From: Gammaproteobacteria bacterium
GTDB taxonomy: Bacteria; Pseudomonadota; Gammaproteobacteria; GRL18
Length of the DNA: 64,000 nucleotides
NCBI GenBank assembly: GCA_016744995.1
Contig: JADGDG010000004.1
Coordinates: 186,001-250,000 of the forward strand
Direction: 5' to 3'
Shown here: positions 1 through 7,162 of the stretch, in pieces
Numbering within the stretch: the first letter of the stretch is position 1
How the letters are laid out: each line of letters opens with the position of its first letter
The notes under the pieces: model-generated
What the model saw: only the letters and a program-made list of their open reading frames with translations
What the model was told of the DNA's origin: nothing
Databases searched by the model: none
Made by a program: the position numbers and the translations under genes

Positions 1-1
1 G

Positions 2-142
2 ATAGGTGAAATTTTAAATATTGAACTGGATAAAGAACGTAATAGAATTGAGCTGGCCGATAACCCACAATACAATCATTATCGCAGTGAGGTATTGAGA
101 TTTTTATATGAGCGTCATTCATTGCCTGAGAAAGTAGCTTGA
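2..142 (+). CDS. C-terminal fragment of an unidentified protein
   Basis: The window opens inside an open frame that gives 46 residues, ending ...RHSLPEKVA, before a TGA stop. The fragment is hydrophilic, charged and probably helical, and I recognise no family in it. The strong terminator about 100 bases downstream is consistent with a real gene ending here. The start lies outside the window, so nothing can be said about function. Confidence 0.5.
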   Translation: MGEILNIELDKERNRIELADNPQYNHYRSEVLRFLYERHSLPEKVA

Positions 143-240
143 TTATGCTGAAGTGGTATTAATTAATAAAAATAATAATAAATAACCTCAGGCCATAGTT
201 CATTTTTACGGTCTGTGTAAGGTTATGTTTCTCTGCGTTT

Positions 241-274
241 GTCCGTTAAATTGCACCCTTAACGGACTTTTTTT
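241..274 (+). terminator. Rho-independent terminator
   Basis: A perfect 9-bp stem (GTCCGTTAA / TTAACGGAC) closes a 9-nt loop and is followed directly by seven T residues. It is placed to end transcription of the partial gene at the left edge and to insulate the hipBA unit that follows. Confidence 0.9.
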
Positions 275-358
275 AAAGAGGGTACAGCTTAGGGTAAACG
301 AAGGTTTCACTTTGTTACTTCCTGAGAATGATTAAGCCTCTTTTAATTTGTAGTCACT

Positions 359-429
359 ATTCCTTTATAGGAATTAAATTGACTTCATTCCTTTATGGGT
401 ATAAAGTTGTTTTATGCCTATAAAGGAAT
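359..429 (+). promoter_or_regulatory. hipBA promoter with three operator-like palindromes
   Basis: Three related sites precede hipB: ATTCCTTTATAGGAAT at 359-374, ATTCCTTTATGGGTA at 387-401 and GCCTATAAAGGAAT at 416-429. Each is a TTCC-N6-GGAA-type dyad or a close variant, resembling in design the TATCC-N8-GGATA operators of the E. coli hipBA autorepressor. A TTGACT (379-384) and a TATAAA (400-405) lie 15 bp apart between them and could be the -35 and -10, although that spacing is short. I infer that HipB, alone or with HipA, binds here to repress its own operon. Confidence 0.6.
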
Positions 430-435
430 GAAAAA

Positions 436-699
436 ATGACTCAAATTGCTACAACTCCACAGTCCTTAGGACAAATACTTGCCCGTAACCGTAAGAAACA
501 AAAGCTATCACAGCAAAATATTTCAACAATAACTACCATAGGGCAAAAGAGTATCTCTTTTGCTGAGCAAGGAAAGTCAGGTGTCCAGATAGAGACTATT
601 TTTCATATATTAGCCGCACTCAATTTGGAAATGGTGATACAGCCACGTGAGGGTAATGAGCCATTATTAAAAAATAATATTGATAAGGAAGAGTGGTAA
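436..699 (+). CDS. hipB: HipB-like antitoxin, Xre-type HTH
   Basis: This 87-residue protein carries an Xre/Cro helix-turn-helix over residues 13-67: an LARNRKKQKLSQQNIS first helix pair, then the GQKSISFAEQG recognition region. It is the expected size for HipB, which binds operator DNA as a dimer and neutralises the HipA kinase. AAGGA lies upstream of the ATG. The stop codon overlaps the hipA start in the sequence TAATG, so the two are translationally coupled. The upstream dyads support autoregulation. Assignment rests on the HTH plus the adjacent hipA. Confidence 0.85.
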   Translation: MTQIATTPQSLGQILARNRKKQKLSQQNISTITTIGQKSISFAEQGKSGVQIETIFHILAALNLEMVIQPREGNEPLLKNNIDKEEW

Positions 700-2018
700 T
701 GAGCAGAAATGTGACCAATAAGCTCTTTGCCTATATGAATGGTGAATCGGTTGGTGAACTTATCCAAAAGAGGAGTGGTGAGTTACAATTCAAGTATCAT
801 GAACAATGGCTGGTGAACGACAAAAGTCGTCCCATTTCCTTATCACTACCTTTGCAGGAAGAACTAATAAAAGGTGCTAGAGTATTGCATTTTTTTGATA
901 ATTTGTTACCCGATACCCAGGATATGAAAAACCGGATTCAGGCTCATTTTTCCGCCAACAGCAATCAGTGTTTTGATCTTTTAACACACTTGGGGCGTGA
1001 TTGTGTAGGTGCTCTGCAATTATTGACCGAAGATAATCCAGGAAATATTAAGCAAGTGAGTAGTAAAGTTCTGGATGAGCATGAGATTGCAGAACGATTG
1101 AGGCGAACTCAATATGCCAGTCAGGGGATTGGCAGAGATCGATTTGCTCAGGATGACTTCAGAATTTCGATTGCTGGAGCTCAGGAAAAAAGTGCATTTT
1201 TACGCTTAAATGACCAATGGCATGTACCCACTGGAACTACACCGACCAGTCATATTTTTAAGTTGCCAATTGGGCATCATGATTATATTGATTTATCTGA
1301 CAGTGTTGAAAATGAATGGTTATGTCATTTAATTTTTAAAAGTTATGGCTTGCCCACTGCAAATGCAGAAATAGCCCTTTTTGAAGATAAAAAGACACTG
1401 ATTGTTGAACGTTTTGATCGATGTTGGAGTCAGGATAAACAATGGCTCGTCCGTCTTCCCCAGGAAGATATTTGCCAATCGATGGGGATCTCAGCTAATA
1501 ATAAATATGAGCAGGATGGTGGCCCGGGTATAAAAAATATTATGGATCGATTATTGGGTTCAAATAGAGCTAAAAATGATCGTATTATTTTTATGAAAAC
1601 CCAGATTCTATTTTGGCTATTAGCTGCGATTGATGGTCATGCAAAAAATTTCAGTTACTTTTTATTACCTGGCGGACGATATCACTTAACACCCAGTTAT
1701 GATGTGATGTCAGCCTATCCATTAATAAGCAATCGCAGTTTAGAGAAACAAAAGATCAAAATGGCTATGGCGGTGGAAGGGAAAAATCGTCATTATAAAT
1801 GGAATACAATACGTTGTCGGCATTGGTATGAAATGGCCAAACAGTGCCGATTTGATAAAGATGAAATGAAGGCCATTATTAATGAGTTATGTGAGCCCAT
1901 GGCAGAACACATTGGCAAAGTTTCGGAGCAAATCCCAACAGACTTTCCTAAAGCACTATCCAATAGTATTTTTGAGGGAATGATGAGAGCAGGAAATACT
2001 CTTATTAAGTCCTGTTAA
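699..2018 (+). CDS. hipA: HipA-family serine/threonine kinase toxin
   Basis: The 439-residue product has the HipA layout: an N-terminal subdomain (LFAYMNGESVGEL..., residues 5-100), then a kinase core. SIAGAQEKSAF matches the ATP-loop region, AAIDGHAKNFSYF holds the catalytic Asp-Gly-His/Asn cluster, and LTPSYDVMSAYP matches the metal-binding Asp. Family members phosphorylate aminoacyl-tRNA synthetases (GltX in E. coli) and induce persistence. I start at the ATG overlapping the hipB stop; a GTG 6 bases upstream is possible but lies inside hipB. All kinase motifs look intact, so the toxin is probably functional. A second, different hipBA pair sits near 54-55.5 kb. Confidence 0.88.
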   Translation: MSRNVTNKLFAYMNGESVGELIQKRSGELQFKYHEQWLVNDKSRPISLSLPLQEELIKGARVLHFFDNLLPDTQDMKNRIQAHFSANSNQCFDLLTHLGRDCVGALQLLTEDNPGNIKQVSSKVLDEHEIAERLRRTQYASQGIGRDRFAQDDFRISIAGAQEKSAFLRLNDQWHVPTGTTPTSHIFKLPIGHHDYIDLSDSVENEWLCHLIFKSYGLPTANAEIALFEDKKTLIVERFDRCWSQDKQWLVRLPQEDICQSMGISANNKYEQDGGPGIKNIMDRLLGSNRAKNDRIIFMKTQILFWLLAAIDGHAKNFSYFLLPGGRYHLTPSYDVMSAYPLISNRSLEKQKIKMAMAVEGKNRHYKWNTIRCRHWYEMAKQCRFDKDEMKAIINELCEPMAEHIGKVSEQIPTDFPKALSNSIFEGMMRAGNTLIKSC

Positions 2019-2416
2019 GGAACAATAGCTATAATTAATGAAAGAAGCTGTTCAAAATTGATTAATACACTGGTTAAAACTTCTCCTCAAGCCAACTAAC
2101 TAGTTCTTGCGTTAATAAAAAAGGCAAACCAGATAAACATGGTTTTTGAGGTCAGACTTTGCTTGATCCTGCCATTTATTGAAATTATGATGGTTATTCA
2201 AGTACTTATATTTAATGTGACTATTATAAAAAACTTAATATTAGATGTTGCTAATATTAAAAAAAGAATATATACTATACGAAATCAATAAGGAAAGTGA
2301 AAAAACAAGTTGATTGTTTTTATCATTTCATAGTAAAACGTTAATTTCTTGTTATCATATTTGGATAACAAAATAACACACTAAAATAAACATTCTAATA
2401 CTTTGGAGAGTATACA
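2019..2416. other. Noncoding interval before the sulfur-globule-like gene
   Basis: No convincing gene lies in this AT-rich stretch. A short open piece on the minus strand around 2088-2165 ends ...LVSWLEEKF and is bounded by stops; it could be a gene remnant, but I cannot support that. An inverted repeat GTTATC-N7-GATAAC sits at 2351-2369, 48 bases before the next start codon, and may be a regulator site or leader hairpin for that gene. GGAGAG at 2404-2409 is its ribosome binding site. Confidence 0.45.
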
Positions 2417-2854
2417 ATGAAAAAATTATTAATTGCTGCAGCAATCGCTGCTACTACAGTATCTATGTCTGCCAGTGCTTTCTGGGATGACGGAAACAGC
2501 AACACTAACTGGAATGGCAATGGTTACAACAACATGAATAACAATGCCTATGGCAATGGTTATGGCAACGGTTGGGGTGACGGCAGCATGGACAGTGATA
2601 TGGATGGTGATGTTGAAATCACTATTAAAGCTCGTGGCCGTGGTCGTGGCAAAGGTAATACTCGCGGTTCAGCATACGGAAACGGAAACAGCAACTACAA
2701 TGGTTATAACAACGCTAACTTCCGTGGCAATGGCTACAATAACTACCAGAATACTGATGGTGGTGGATATGGTCGTGGTTACTACCCTAGTCGTCCTATG
2801 ATGGCTCCTCCTGTAGCTGCTCCAGCACAAGCTCCAGTACCTGCTGCGAAGTAA
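2417..2854 (+). CDS. Secreted Gly/Asn/Tyr-rich protein, sulfur globule protein-like
   Basis: The 145-residue product has a textbook signal peptide (MKKLLIAAAIAATT... cut after SASA near residue 21). The mature part is low complexity: NGNGYNN, YGNGYGNGWG and similar Gly-Asn-Tyr repeats over residues 25-55 and 80-120, a short ordered-looking segment DVEITIKARGRG near 65-76, and a Pro/Ala tail. This composition and length resemble the sulfur globule envelope proteins of Allochromatium and other sulfur-oxidising gammaproteobacteria, which coat periplasmic sulfur deposits. A generic glycine-rich surface or RNA-binding-like protein is the alternative. It stands alone with its own ribosome binding site (GGAGAG). 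Similarity is judged by eye and the repeats are compositional. Confidence 0.6.
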   Translation: MKKLLIAAAIAATTVSMSASAFWDDGNSNTNWNGNGYNNMNNNAYGNGYGNGWGDGSMDSDMDGDVEITIKARGRGRGKGNTRGSAYGNGNSNYNGYNNANFRGNGYNNYQNTDGGGYGRGYYPSRPMMAPPVAAPAQAPVPAAK

Positions 2855-2877
2855 TATTTTGCAGTAGTTTTGATTTG

Positions 2878-2898
2878 CTCCAGTTATAATGACTGGAG
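2878..2898 (+). terminator. Hairpin after the sulfur-globule-like gene
   Basis: CTCCAGT and ACTGGAG form a perfect 7-bp stem around a 7-nt loop, 23 bases after the stop codon. There is no following T-run, so it may be a weak terminator or an mRNA-stabilising hairpin rather than a classical one. Confidence 0.4.
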
Positions 2899-2973
2899 TA
2901 GGTCATTTATAATTGTTTATCTTATTTCGATTCGTTCTTTATCCAGCTCTATTCTTAGTACATCATCCTAAAC

Positions 2974-3447
2974 TTATTTCATTTTAGCTATTCTGGCCTT
3001 ATCTCTGTTCCAGTCTTTTTCTTTTTCAGAAGCTCTTTTATCGTATTGGTGCTTACCTTTAGCGAGTGCAATTTTACATTTTACCCGGCTCTTTTTCCAA
3101 TAGAGTGCTAATGGAACAATGGTATAACCTTTGCGTTCTACAGCGCTAAACAGTCTGGTTAGTTCAGAAGAGTGCAATAGTAATTTGCGGCTTCTTTGCT
3201 GAACAGGGGATACGTGAGTTGAGGCAGATATTAATGGTGCAATCACCGCACCATACAAGAATGCTTCACCGTTTTGTAATTGCACAAAGCCTTCATTAAT
3301 TTGTGCCTTACCGGCACGAATGCTTTTGACCTCCCAACCTTCAAGAACCAGGCCAGCTTCAAATTCTGTTTCCAGAGAATAATCATGACGTGCTTTTTTA
3401 TTTTGAGCAATGGTATTGCTTGATGTTTTCTTTTTCTTTTTTCCCAT
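2974..3447 (-). CDS. smpB: SsrA-binding protein SmpB
   Basis: SmpB delivers alanyl-tmRNA to stalled ribosomes for trans-translation. The 157-residue length is standard. Visible hallmarks are the basic N terminus ([23 protein letters not shown]), the beta-barrel motif [44 protein letters not shown]-like central strands, and the basic C-terminal tail [28 protein letters not shown] that enters the mRNA channel. It is divergent from the transporter gene that follows. The smpB-ratA-ratB-bamE-fur neighbourhood is common in gammaproteobacteria. Confidence 0.97.
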   Translation of the reverse strand: MGKKKKKTSSNTIAQNKKARHDYSLETEFEAGLVLEGWEVKSIRAGKAQINEGFVQLQNGEAFLYGAVIAPLISASTHVSPVQQRSRKLLLHSSELTRLFSAVERKGYTIVPLALYWKKSRVKCKIALAKGKHQYDKRASEKEKDWNRDKARIAKMK

Positions 3448-3551
3448 AACGGTAATTATACAAAAAAATGGTACAATGCGGTAAAAAATTTGTTATAGAA
3501 AATAGAATTAACCTGAATAATATATTCAGGAGTGATCAAGGATAGTAGTGA

Positions 3552-5000
3552 ATGTCTGATTCCGCATTAACAAACAATAAAAATACTCCTGCTGCCAGAG
3601 AGCAGTGGTCTTCACGTCTGGTTTTTATTCTTGCTGCAACAGGATCTGCCGTTGGTCTGGGTAATATATGGAAATTTCCCTATATAACGGGCGAAAATGG
3701 TGGTGGTGCCTTTGTTTTAATTTATCTCCTGTGTATTGCCAGTATCGGCGTCCCTATCATGATGGCAGAAATTATGCTGGGTCGTCGGGGACGGCAGGAT
3801 CCTGTGACGACCATGAAAAAATTAGCCAGGGAATCAGGTCATTCTCGTTCGTGGGGTTTATTAGGCTGGATGGGAGTGATTGCCGGTTTTCTCATTCTTT
3901 CTTACTATAGTGTAATTGCGGGTTGGGCGATGGCTTATGTGCCTCGTATGGCGTCAGGAGTATTCAGCGGACTGGATGCAGCAGGAGTTAATGGTATTTT
4001 TTCTGAGCTGGTTGCCAGTCCCGAAAGATTAATTGCTTGGCATAGTTTTTTTCTTTTCATGACAATGGTTGTTGTTGCTCGGGGCGTTCGCGGGGGGTTA
4101 GAAAAAGCTGTAACTTATCTTATGCCCTTATTATTTGTTTTGTTAATTATTCTGATTGTTTATGCGATGGGAACCGGACAATTTAAACAGGGACTGATTT
4201 ATTTGTTTAATCCTGACTTTTCAAAAATTACCACGGAAGGTATCTTAAGTGCTATGGGGCATGCCTTTTTTACTCTGAGTCTGGGAATGGGTGCAATCAT
4301 GGTTTATGGCTCCTATTTACCGCCCGATACATCCATTGCAAAAGCCTCCATTGCCGTTGCTTTTATGGATACTCTGGTTGCTCTTATGGCTGGCATGATT
4401 ATCTTTCCTATTGTTTTTGCCAATGCATTAGAACCTTCTTCAGGCCCAGGATTGATTTTTAAAACCTTGCCCCTGGCTTTTGGCGGTATGAATTATGGTA
4501 CATTATTTGGTACTTTGTTCTTTATTTTACTGGTTTTTGCCGCCTGGACATCCAGTATTTCATTAGTTGAGCCAGCCATTACCTGGGGAATGAAAACCTT
4601 TCAGATTTCCCGCTTAAAAACATCAGTGATTTCAGGTCTGCTAGTTTGGTTGCTTGGTTTGTTTACTGTATTTTCATTTAATCTGACCAGCAAGCTTACT
4701 TTTTCATCAACGATTTCGACTAAGTATGGTGAATTTGTGATCCTTAAAGATGCAACAGCGTTTGATTTTCTGGATTATTTAACCTCAAATATTATGTTAC
4801 CGCTGGGTGGATTAATGATTGCCATTTACGCCGGTTGGTTAATGAAGAAAGAATATTCTCAGGAAGAACTCAATATTAAGCAGATCTGGTATAATATCTG
4901 GCTCTTTTTAATACGTTTTGTTGCACCAATCATGGTCATCATTGTGTTCTTAAATGCTATGGGTGTGGTTGCCTTTATCCGTACTATTGCGGGTGTATAA
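3552..5000 (+). CDS. Sodium-dependent neurotransmitter-family (SNF) transporter
   Basis: This is a 482-residue inner-membrane transporter of the LeuT/SNF fold. The start of helix 1 reads RLVFILAATGSAVGLGNIWKFPYITGENGGGAF, the family signature with the unwound Na+ and substrate site. About 11-12 hydrophobic helices follow, matching bacterial members. It probably imports an amino acid or related solute with Na+; the substrate cannot be read from sequence. It is transcribed divergently from smpB and lies 42 bases ahead of ratA, so it may be co-transcribed with ratA/ratB, although it is not functionally linked to them. Confidence 0.92.
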   Translation: MSDSALTNNKNTPAAREQWSSRLVFILAATGSAVGLGNIWKFPYITGENGGGAFVLIYLLCIASIGVPIMMAEIMLGRRGRQDPVTTMKKLARESGHSRSWGLLGWMGVIAGFLILSYYSVIAGWAMAYVPRMASGVFSGLDAAGVNGIFSELVASPERLIAWHSFFLFMTMVVVARGVRGGLEKAVTYLMPLLFVLLIILIVYAMGTGQFKQGLIYLFNPDFSKITTEGILSAMGHAFFTLSLGMGAIMVYGSYLPPDTSIAKASIAVAFMDTLVALMAGMIIFPIVFANALEPSSGPGLIFKTLPLAFGGMNYGTLFGTLFFILLVFAAWTSSISLVEPAITWGMKTFQISRLKTSVISGLLVWLLGLFTVFSFNLTSKLTFSSTISTKYGEFVILKDATAFDFLDYLTSNIMLPLGGLMIAIYAGWLMKKEYSQEELNIKQIWYNIWLFLIRFVAPIMVIIVFLNAMGVVAFIRTIAGV

Positions 5001-5042
5001 ATTTATAACTATATTGATTGTTAATTTTTTTCAGGAGATTAT

Positions 5043-5474
5043 GTGACCTGTATCAGTAAGACTGCTTTAATTCCTTATAGTGCGGCTAAGATGTATGCTC
5101 TGGTTGCTGATGTCGATAACTATCAATATTTTTTACCATGGTGCGGTGGTTCAAAAGTACTTAACAAAACGGATGATGAGGTGACAGGTCAGGTGGAGAT
5201 TCAGCACATGGGTCTGAATAAAACCTTTACTACCCTAAACCGAATGCATAAAGATAAAATGATTGAAATGCGTTTAGTCGATGGCCCTTTTAAGCAATTG
5301 CATGGTTTTTGGCGTTTTGATGCACTGGAAGAAAATGGTTGTAAAATTTCACTTGATCTTGATTTTGAGTTTTCTAATAAAGTGATGAGTATGGCTTTTG
5401 GTCCTATTTTTAGCCAGATTGCTAACAATATGGTGGATGCATTTTGTAAGCGGGCAGTAGATATTTATGATTAG
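5043..5474 (+). CDS. ratA: RatA-like START/coenzyme-Q-binding protein
   Basis: The 143-residue product is a START-like lipid-binding domain (polyketide cyclase/Coq10 family), with the opening SKTALIPYSAAKMYALVADVDNYQYFLPWC and WRFDALEENGCKISLDLDFEFSN near the centre. E. coli RatA was described as a ribosome-association toxin; homologues act like Coq10 in ubiquinone handling, which would suit the nearby complex I operon, but that is inference. The GTG start is preferred: AGGAG lies 5 bases upstream, and the overlapping ATG two bases earlier is in another frame. ratB follows after 32 bases. Confidence 0.9.
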   Translation: MTCISKTALIPYSAAKMYALVADVDNYQYFLPWCGGSKVLNKTDDEVTGQVEIQHMGLNKTFTTLNRMHKDKMIEMRLVDGPFKQLHGFWRFDALEENGCKISLDLDFEFSNKVMSMAFGPIFSQIANNMVDAFCKRAVDIYD

Positions 5475-5506
5475 AGCAGTTAAAGCATGTTTATTAGGAG
5501 GTTTTT

Positions 5507-5836
5507 GTGGAAAGTGAGATGGTTGTGGTTAAAAATCCACGTCAAATAATAGTGGAAGTGGCTTATGCCATACCTGCATCTCAGATTATTTTCACGGTTG
5601 AGGTGGATGAAAATGCAACACTTGAAGAGGCTATTTCTGCTTCAGGAATATTAGAAGAATATCCTGAAATTGATTTAAGTGTGAATAAAGTGGGTATTTT
5701 CAGCAAATTAAGTAAACTTGATAAACTGCTGAAGCATAAAGACAGAATAGAAATATACAGAAAACTAATCGCCGATCCAAAAGCTGTTAGAAAACAGCGT
5801 GCAGCAGAAGGCAAAAAAATGAAAAAAGGGCAGTGA
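5507..5836 (+). CDS. ratB: RatB/RnfH-family protein
   Basis: This 109-residue protein belongs to the ubiquitin-like RnfH/RatB family, here with VVVKNPRQIIVEVAYAIPASQIIFTVEVDENATLEEAISASGILEEYPEIDLSVNKVGIFSK. The beta-grasp core is followed by a basic C-terminal tail (KAVRKQRAAEGKKMKKGQ). A strong AGGAGG lies 5 bases before the GTG start. The gene is always found with ratA in gammaproteobacteria, and its biochemical role is not settled. It converges with bamE on the other strand. Confidence 0.9.
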   Translation: MESEMVVVKNPRQIIVEVAYAIPASQIIFTVEVDENATLEEAISASGILEEYPEIDLSVNKVGIFSKLSKLDKLLKHKDRIEIYRKLIADPKAVRKQRAAEGKKMKKGQ

Positions 5837-5887
5837 ATCAGGTTCTTCACAAATAAGGAATATGCTGAGTCGTTACTAATTTTGAAC

Positions 5888-6472
5888 TTACTCACCAGTT
5901 GTCTGTGGTGATTGCTCCATTGTTCCCTGGATGGCTTCGCCTTCACCGCGAGGATTGACGGGAACATCGCCGTCTGAGGGAATGCCTTCATGCTCATCTG
6001 TCCACTTGAAAAAGTCAACAAATCGTCCCCAATAGCCTTTTTCACTATTATCTGAGCCGTCATAATCTTCTAAAGGCACCACTACGATTTCAGTAGTTAT
6101 GTGGGTATTCTCAGCTTTATCTCCTGGGCGAAATGTACCCTGAATATTGATTAATTTATCACTTTCATTGAAATAAAGAGTGGCCTGTTTAAATTTTATA
6201 TCACCGTAGCCCGGTTTAAAGCGGTAGATATAGTCCCAGCGATTAGCATGAAATGAATCATCCAGCATTGGAGTACCCATGACAAAACGGACTTGCTGTT
6301 TATTCATTCCGGGGCGGAGCTGATTGATTTGATCTTGTTCAACAACGTTGCCCTGAGGGACATCGACTTTATGAACTCTTGGCAGGCCTATGTCGGAAAG
6401 ATCAGGCGCCCAGGTGCAGGATGTTAGTAAAAGAATAACAGGAAGCAGGCTGGTAATAATAATTTTTCGCAT
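5888..6472 (-). CDS. bamE: Outer membrane assembly lipoprotein BamE (SmpA/OmlA)
   Basis: BamE is a peripheral lipoprotein of the BAM complex that inserts beta-barrel proteins in the outer membrane. The 194-residue precursor has a lipoprotein signal (VILLLTSC, lipobox LTSC, Cys19). The SmpA/OmlA domain follows, with VEQDQINQLRPGMNKQQVRFVMGTPMLDDSFHANRWDYIYRF and a following NESDKLINIQG strand. The C-terminal 60 residues are acidic and disordered-looking, making it longer than the roughly 113-residue E. coli protein. It is divergent from fur, its usual neighbour. Confidence 0.95.
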   Translation of the reverse strand: MRKIIITSLLPVILLLTSCTWAPDLSDIGLPRVHKVDVPQGNVVEQDQINQLRPGMNKQQVRFVMGTPMLDDSFHANRWDYIYRFKPGYGDIKFKQATLYFNESDKLINIQGTFRPGDKAENTHITTEIVVVPLEDYDGSDNSEKGYWGRFVDFFKWTDEHEGIPSDGDVPVNPRGEGEAIQGTMEQSPQTTGE

Positions 6473-6606
6473 TTCTATAATGATTTCTTTTTTAAAATCT
6501 GTATACTATCGTCAGGCCTCGTAGTTGCTCGTAGCTAGAGGACAGTGGTGAATTAAAACCCTTATTTATTCGAAGTATGCAGTTATTAGGTTTATTTTAT
6601 CTGACG

Positions 6607-6687
6607 GATGATACAATATTATCATCATAAAAGCACCTGCATCACTATAAATAAACAGTTATAAATAAACAGCTATAAATAAGCAGC
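6607..6687 (+). promoter_or_regulatory. fur upstream region: Fur-box-like dyad and 14-bp tandem repeats
   Basis: GATGATA-N6-TATCATC (6607-6626) is a 20-bp dyad with GAT(A/G)AT-type half-sites resembling a Fur box, suggesting autoregulation of fur; it does not match the 19-bp consensus exactly. Three tandem 14-bp units (TATAAATAAACAGT and two variants) fill 6646-6687 and supply TATAAT-like hexamers. Both elements lie between the divergent bamE and fur genes and could serve either. Confidence 0.5.
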
Positions 6688-6719
6688 CGCAATAGACTAA
6701 AAATGAAGGAATTGTAATT

Positions 6720-7139
6720 GTGAATAATCTTGATCTTAAAAAAGCAGGTCTGAAAGCAACTTTGCCTCGGTTAAAAATTCTGGAATTACTGGAAAATGGC
6801 GATTCGCGCCATGTGAGTGCTGAGGATGTTTATAAGAAATTGCTGTCCACTGGAGAAGATGTCGGACTTGCTACTGTTTATCGAGTCTTAACACAGTTTG
6901 AAGCAGCGGGTCTTGTTGCAAGGCATCATTTTGAAGGCGGGCATTCAGTTTTTGAGCTGAATCAGGGGACTCATCATGATCACCTTGTGTGTGATAAGTG
7001 CGGTAAAGTAGAAGAATTTTTTGAAGAAACCATTGAAAAATGTCAGCATAAAGTAGCTGAAAAATTAGGTTATAAAATAACCGACCATAGCTTGTATATT
7101 TATGGTGTTTGCCCGGACTGTCAGAAAGTAAATAAATAA
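6720..7139 (+). CDS. fur: Ferric uptake regulator Fur
   Basis: Fur represses iron-acquisition genes when loaded with Fe2+. The 139-residue length fits. A winged helix covers residues 1-80 (LKKAGLKATLPRLKILELLE..., AEDVYKKLLSTGEDVGLATVYRVLTQFEAAGLV). Metal ligands are visible in HHFEGGHSVFELNQGTHHDHLVCDKCGKVEEF, with CxxC at about residues 92-95 and a second CPDC near the C terminus, the structural zinc site. The GTG start sits 11 bases after GAAGGA. It converges with recN. Confidence 0.96.
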   Translation: MNNLDLKKAGLKATLPRLKILELLENGDSRHVSAEDVYKKLLSTGEDVGLATVYRVLTQFEAAGLVARHHFEGGHSVFELNQGTHHDHLVCDKCGKVEEFFEETIEKCQHKVAEKLGYKITDHSLYIYGVCPDCQKVNK

Positions 7140-7162
7140 AGGTTCGTTTACGGGCAGCTTTC

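Noticed and set aside
2544-2801. Open frame inside the sulfur-globule-like gene
   Set aside because: It is a +1 reading of the repetitive Gly/Asn codons; its Met/Val/Thr-rich composition is an artefact of the repeats.
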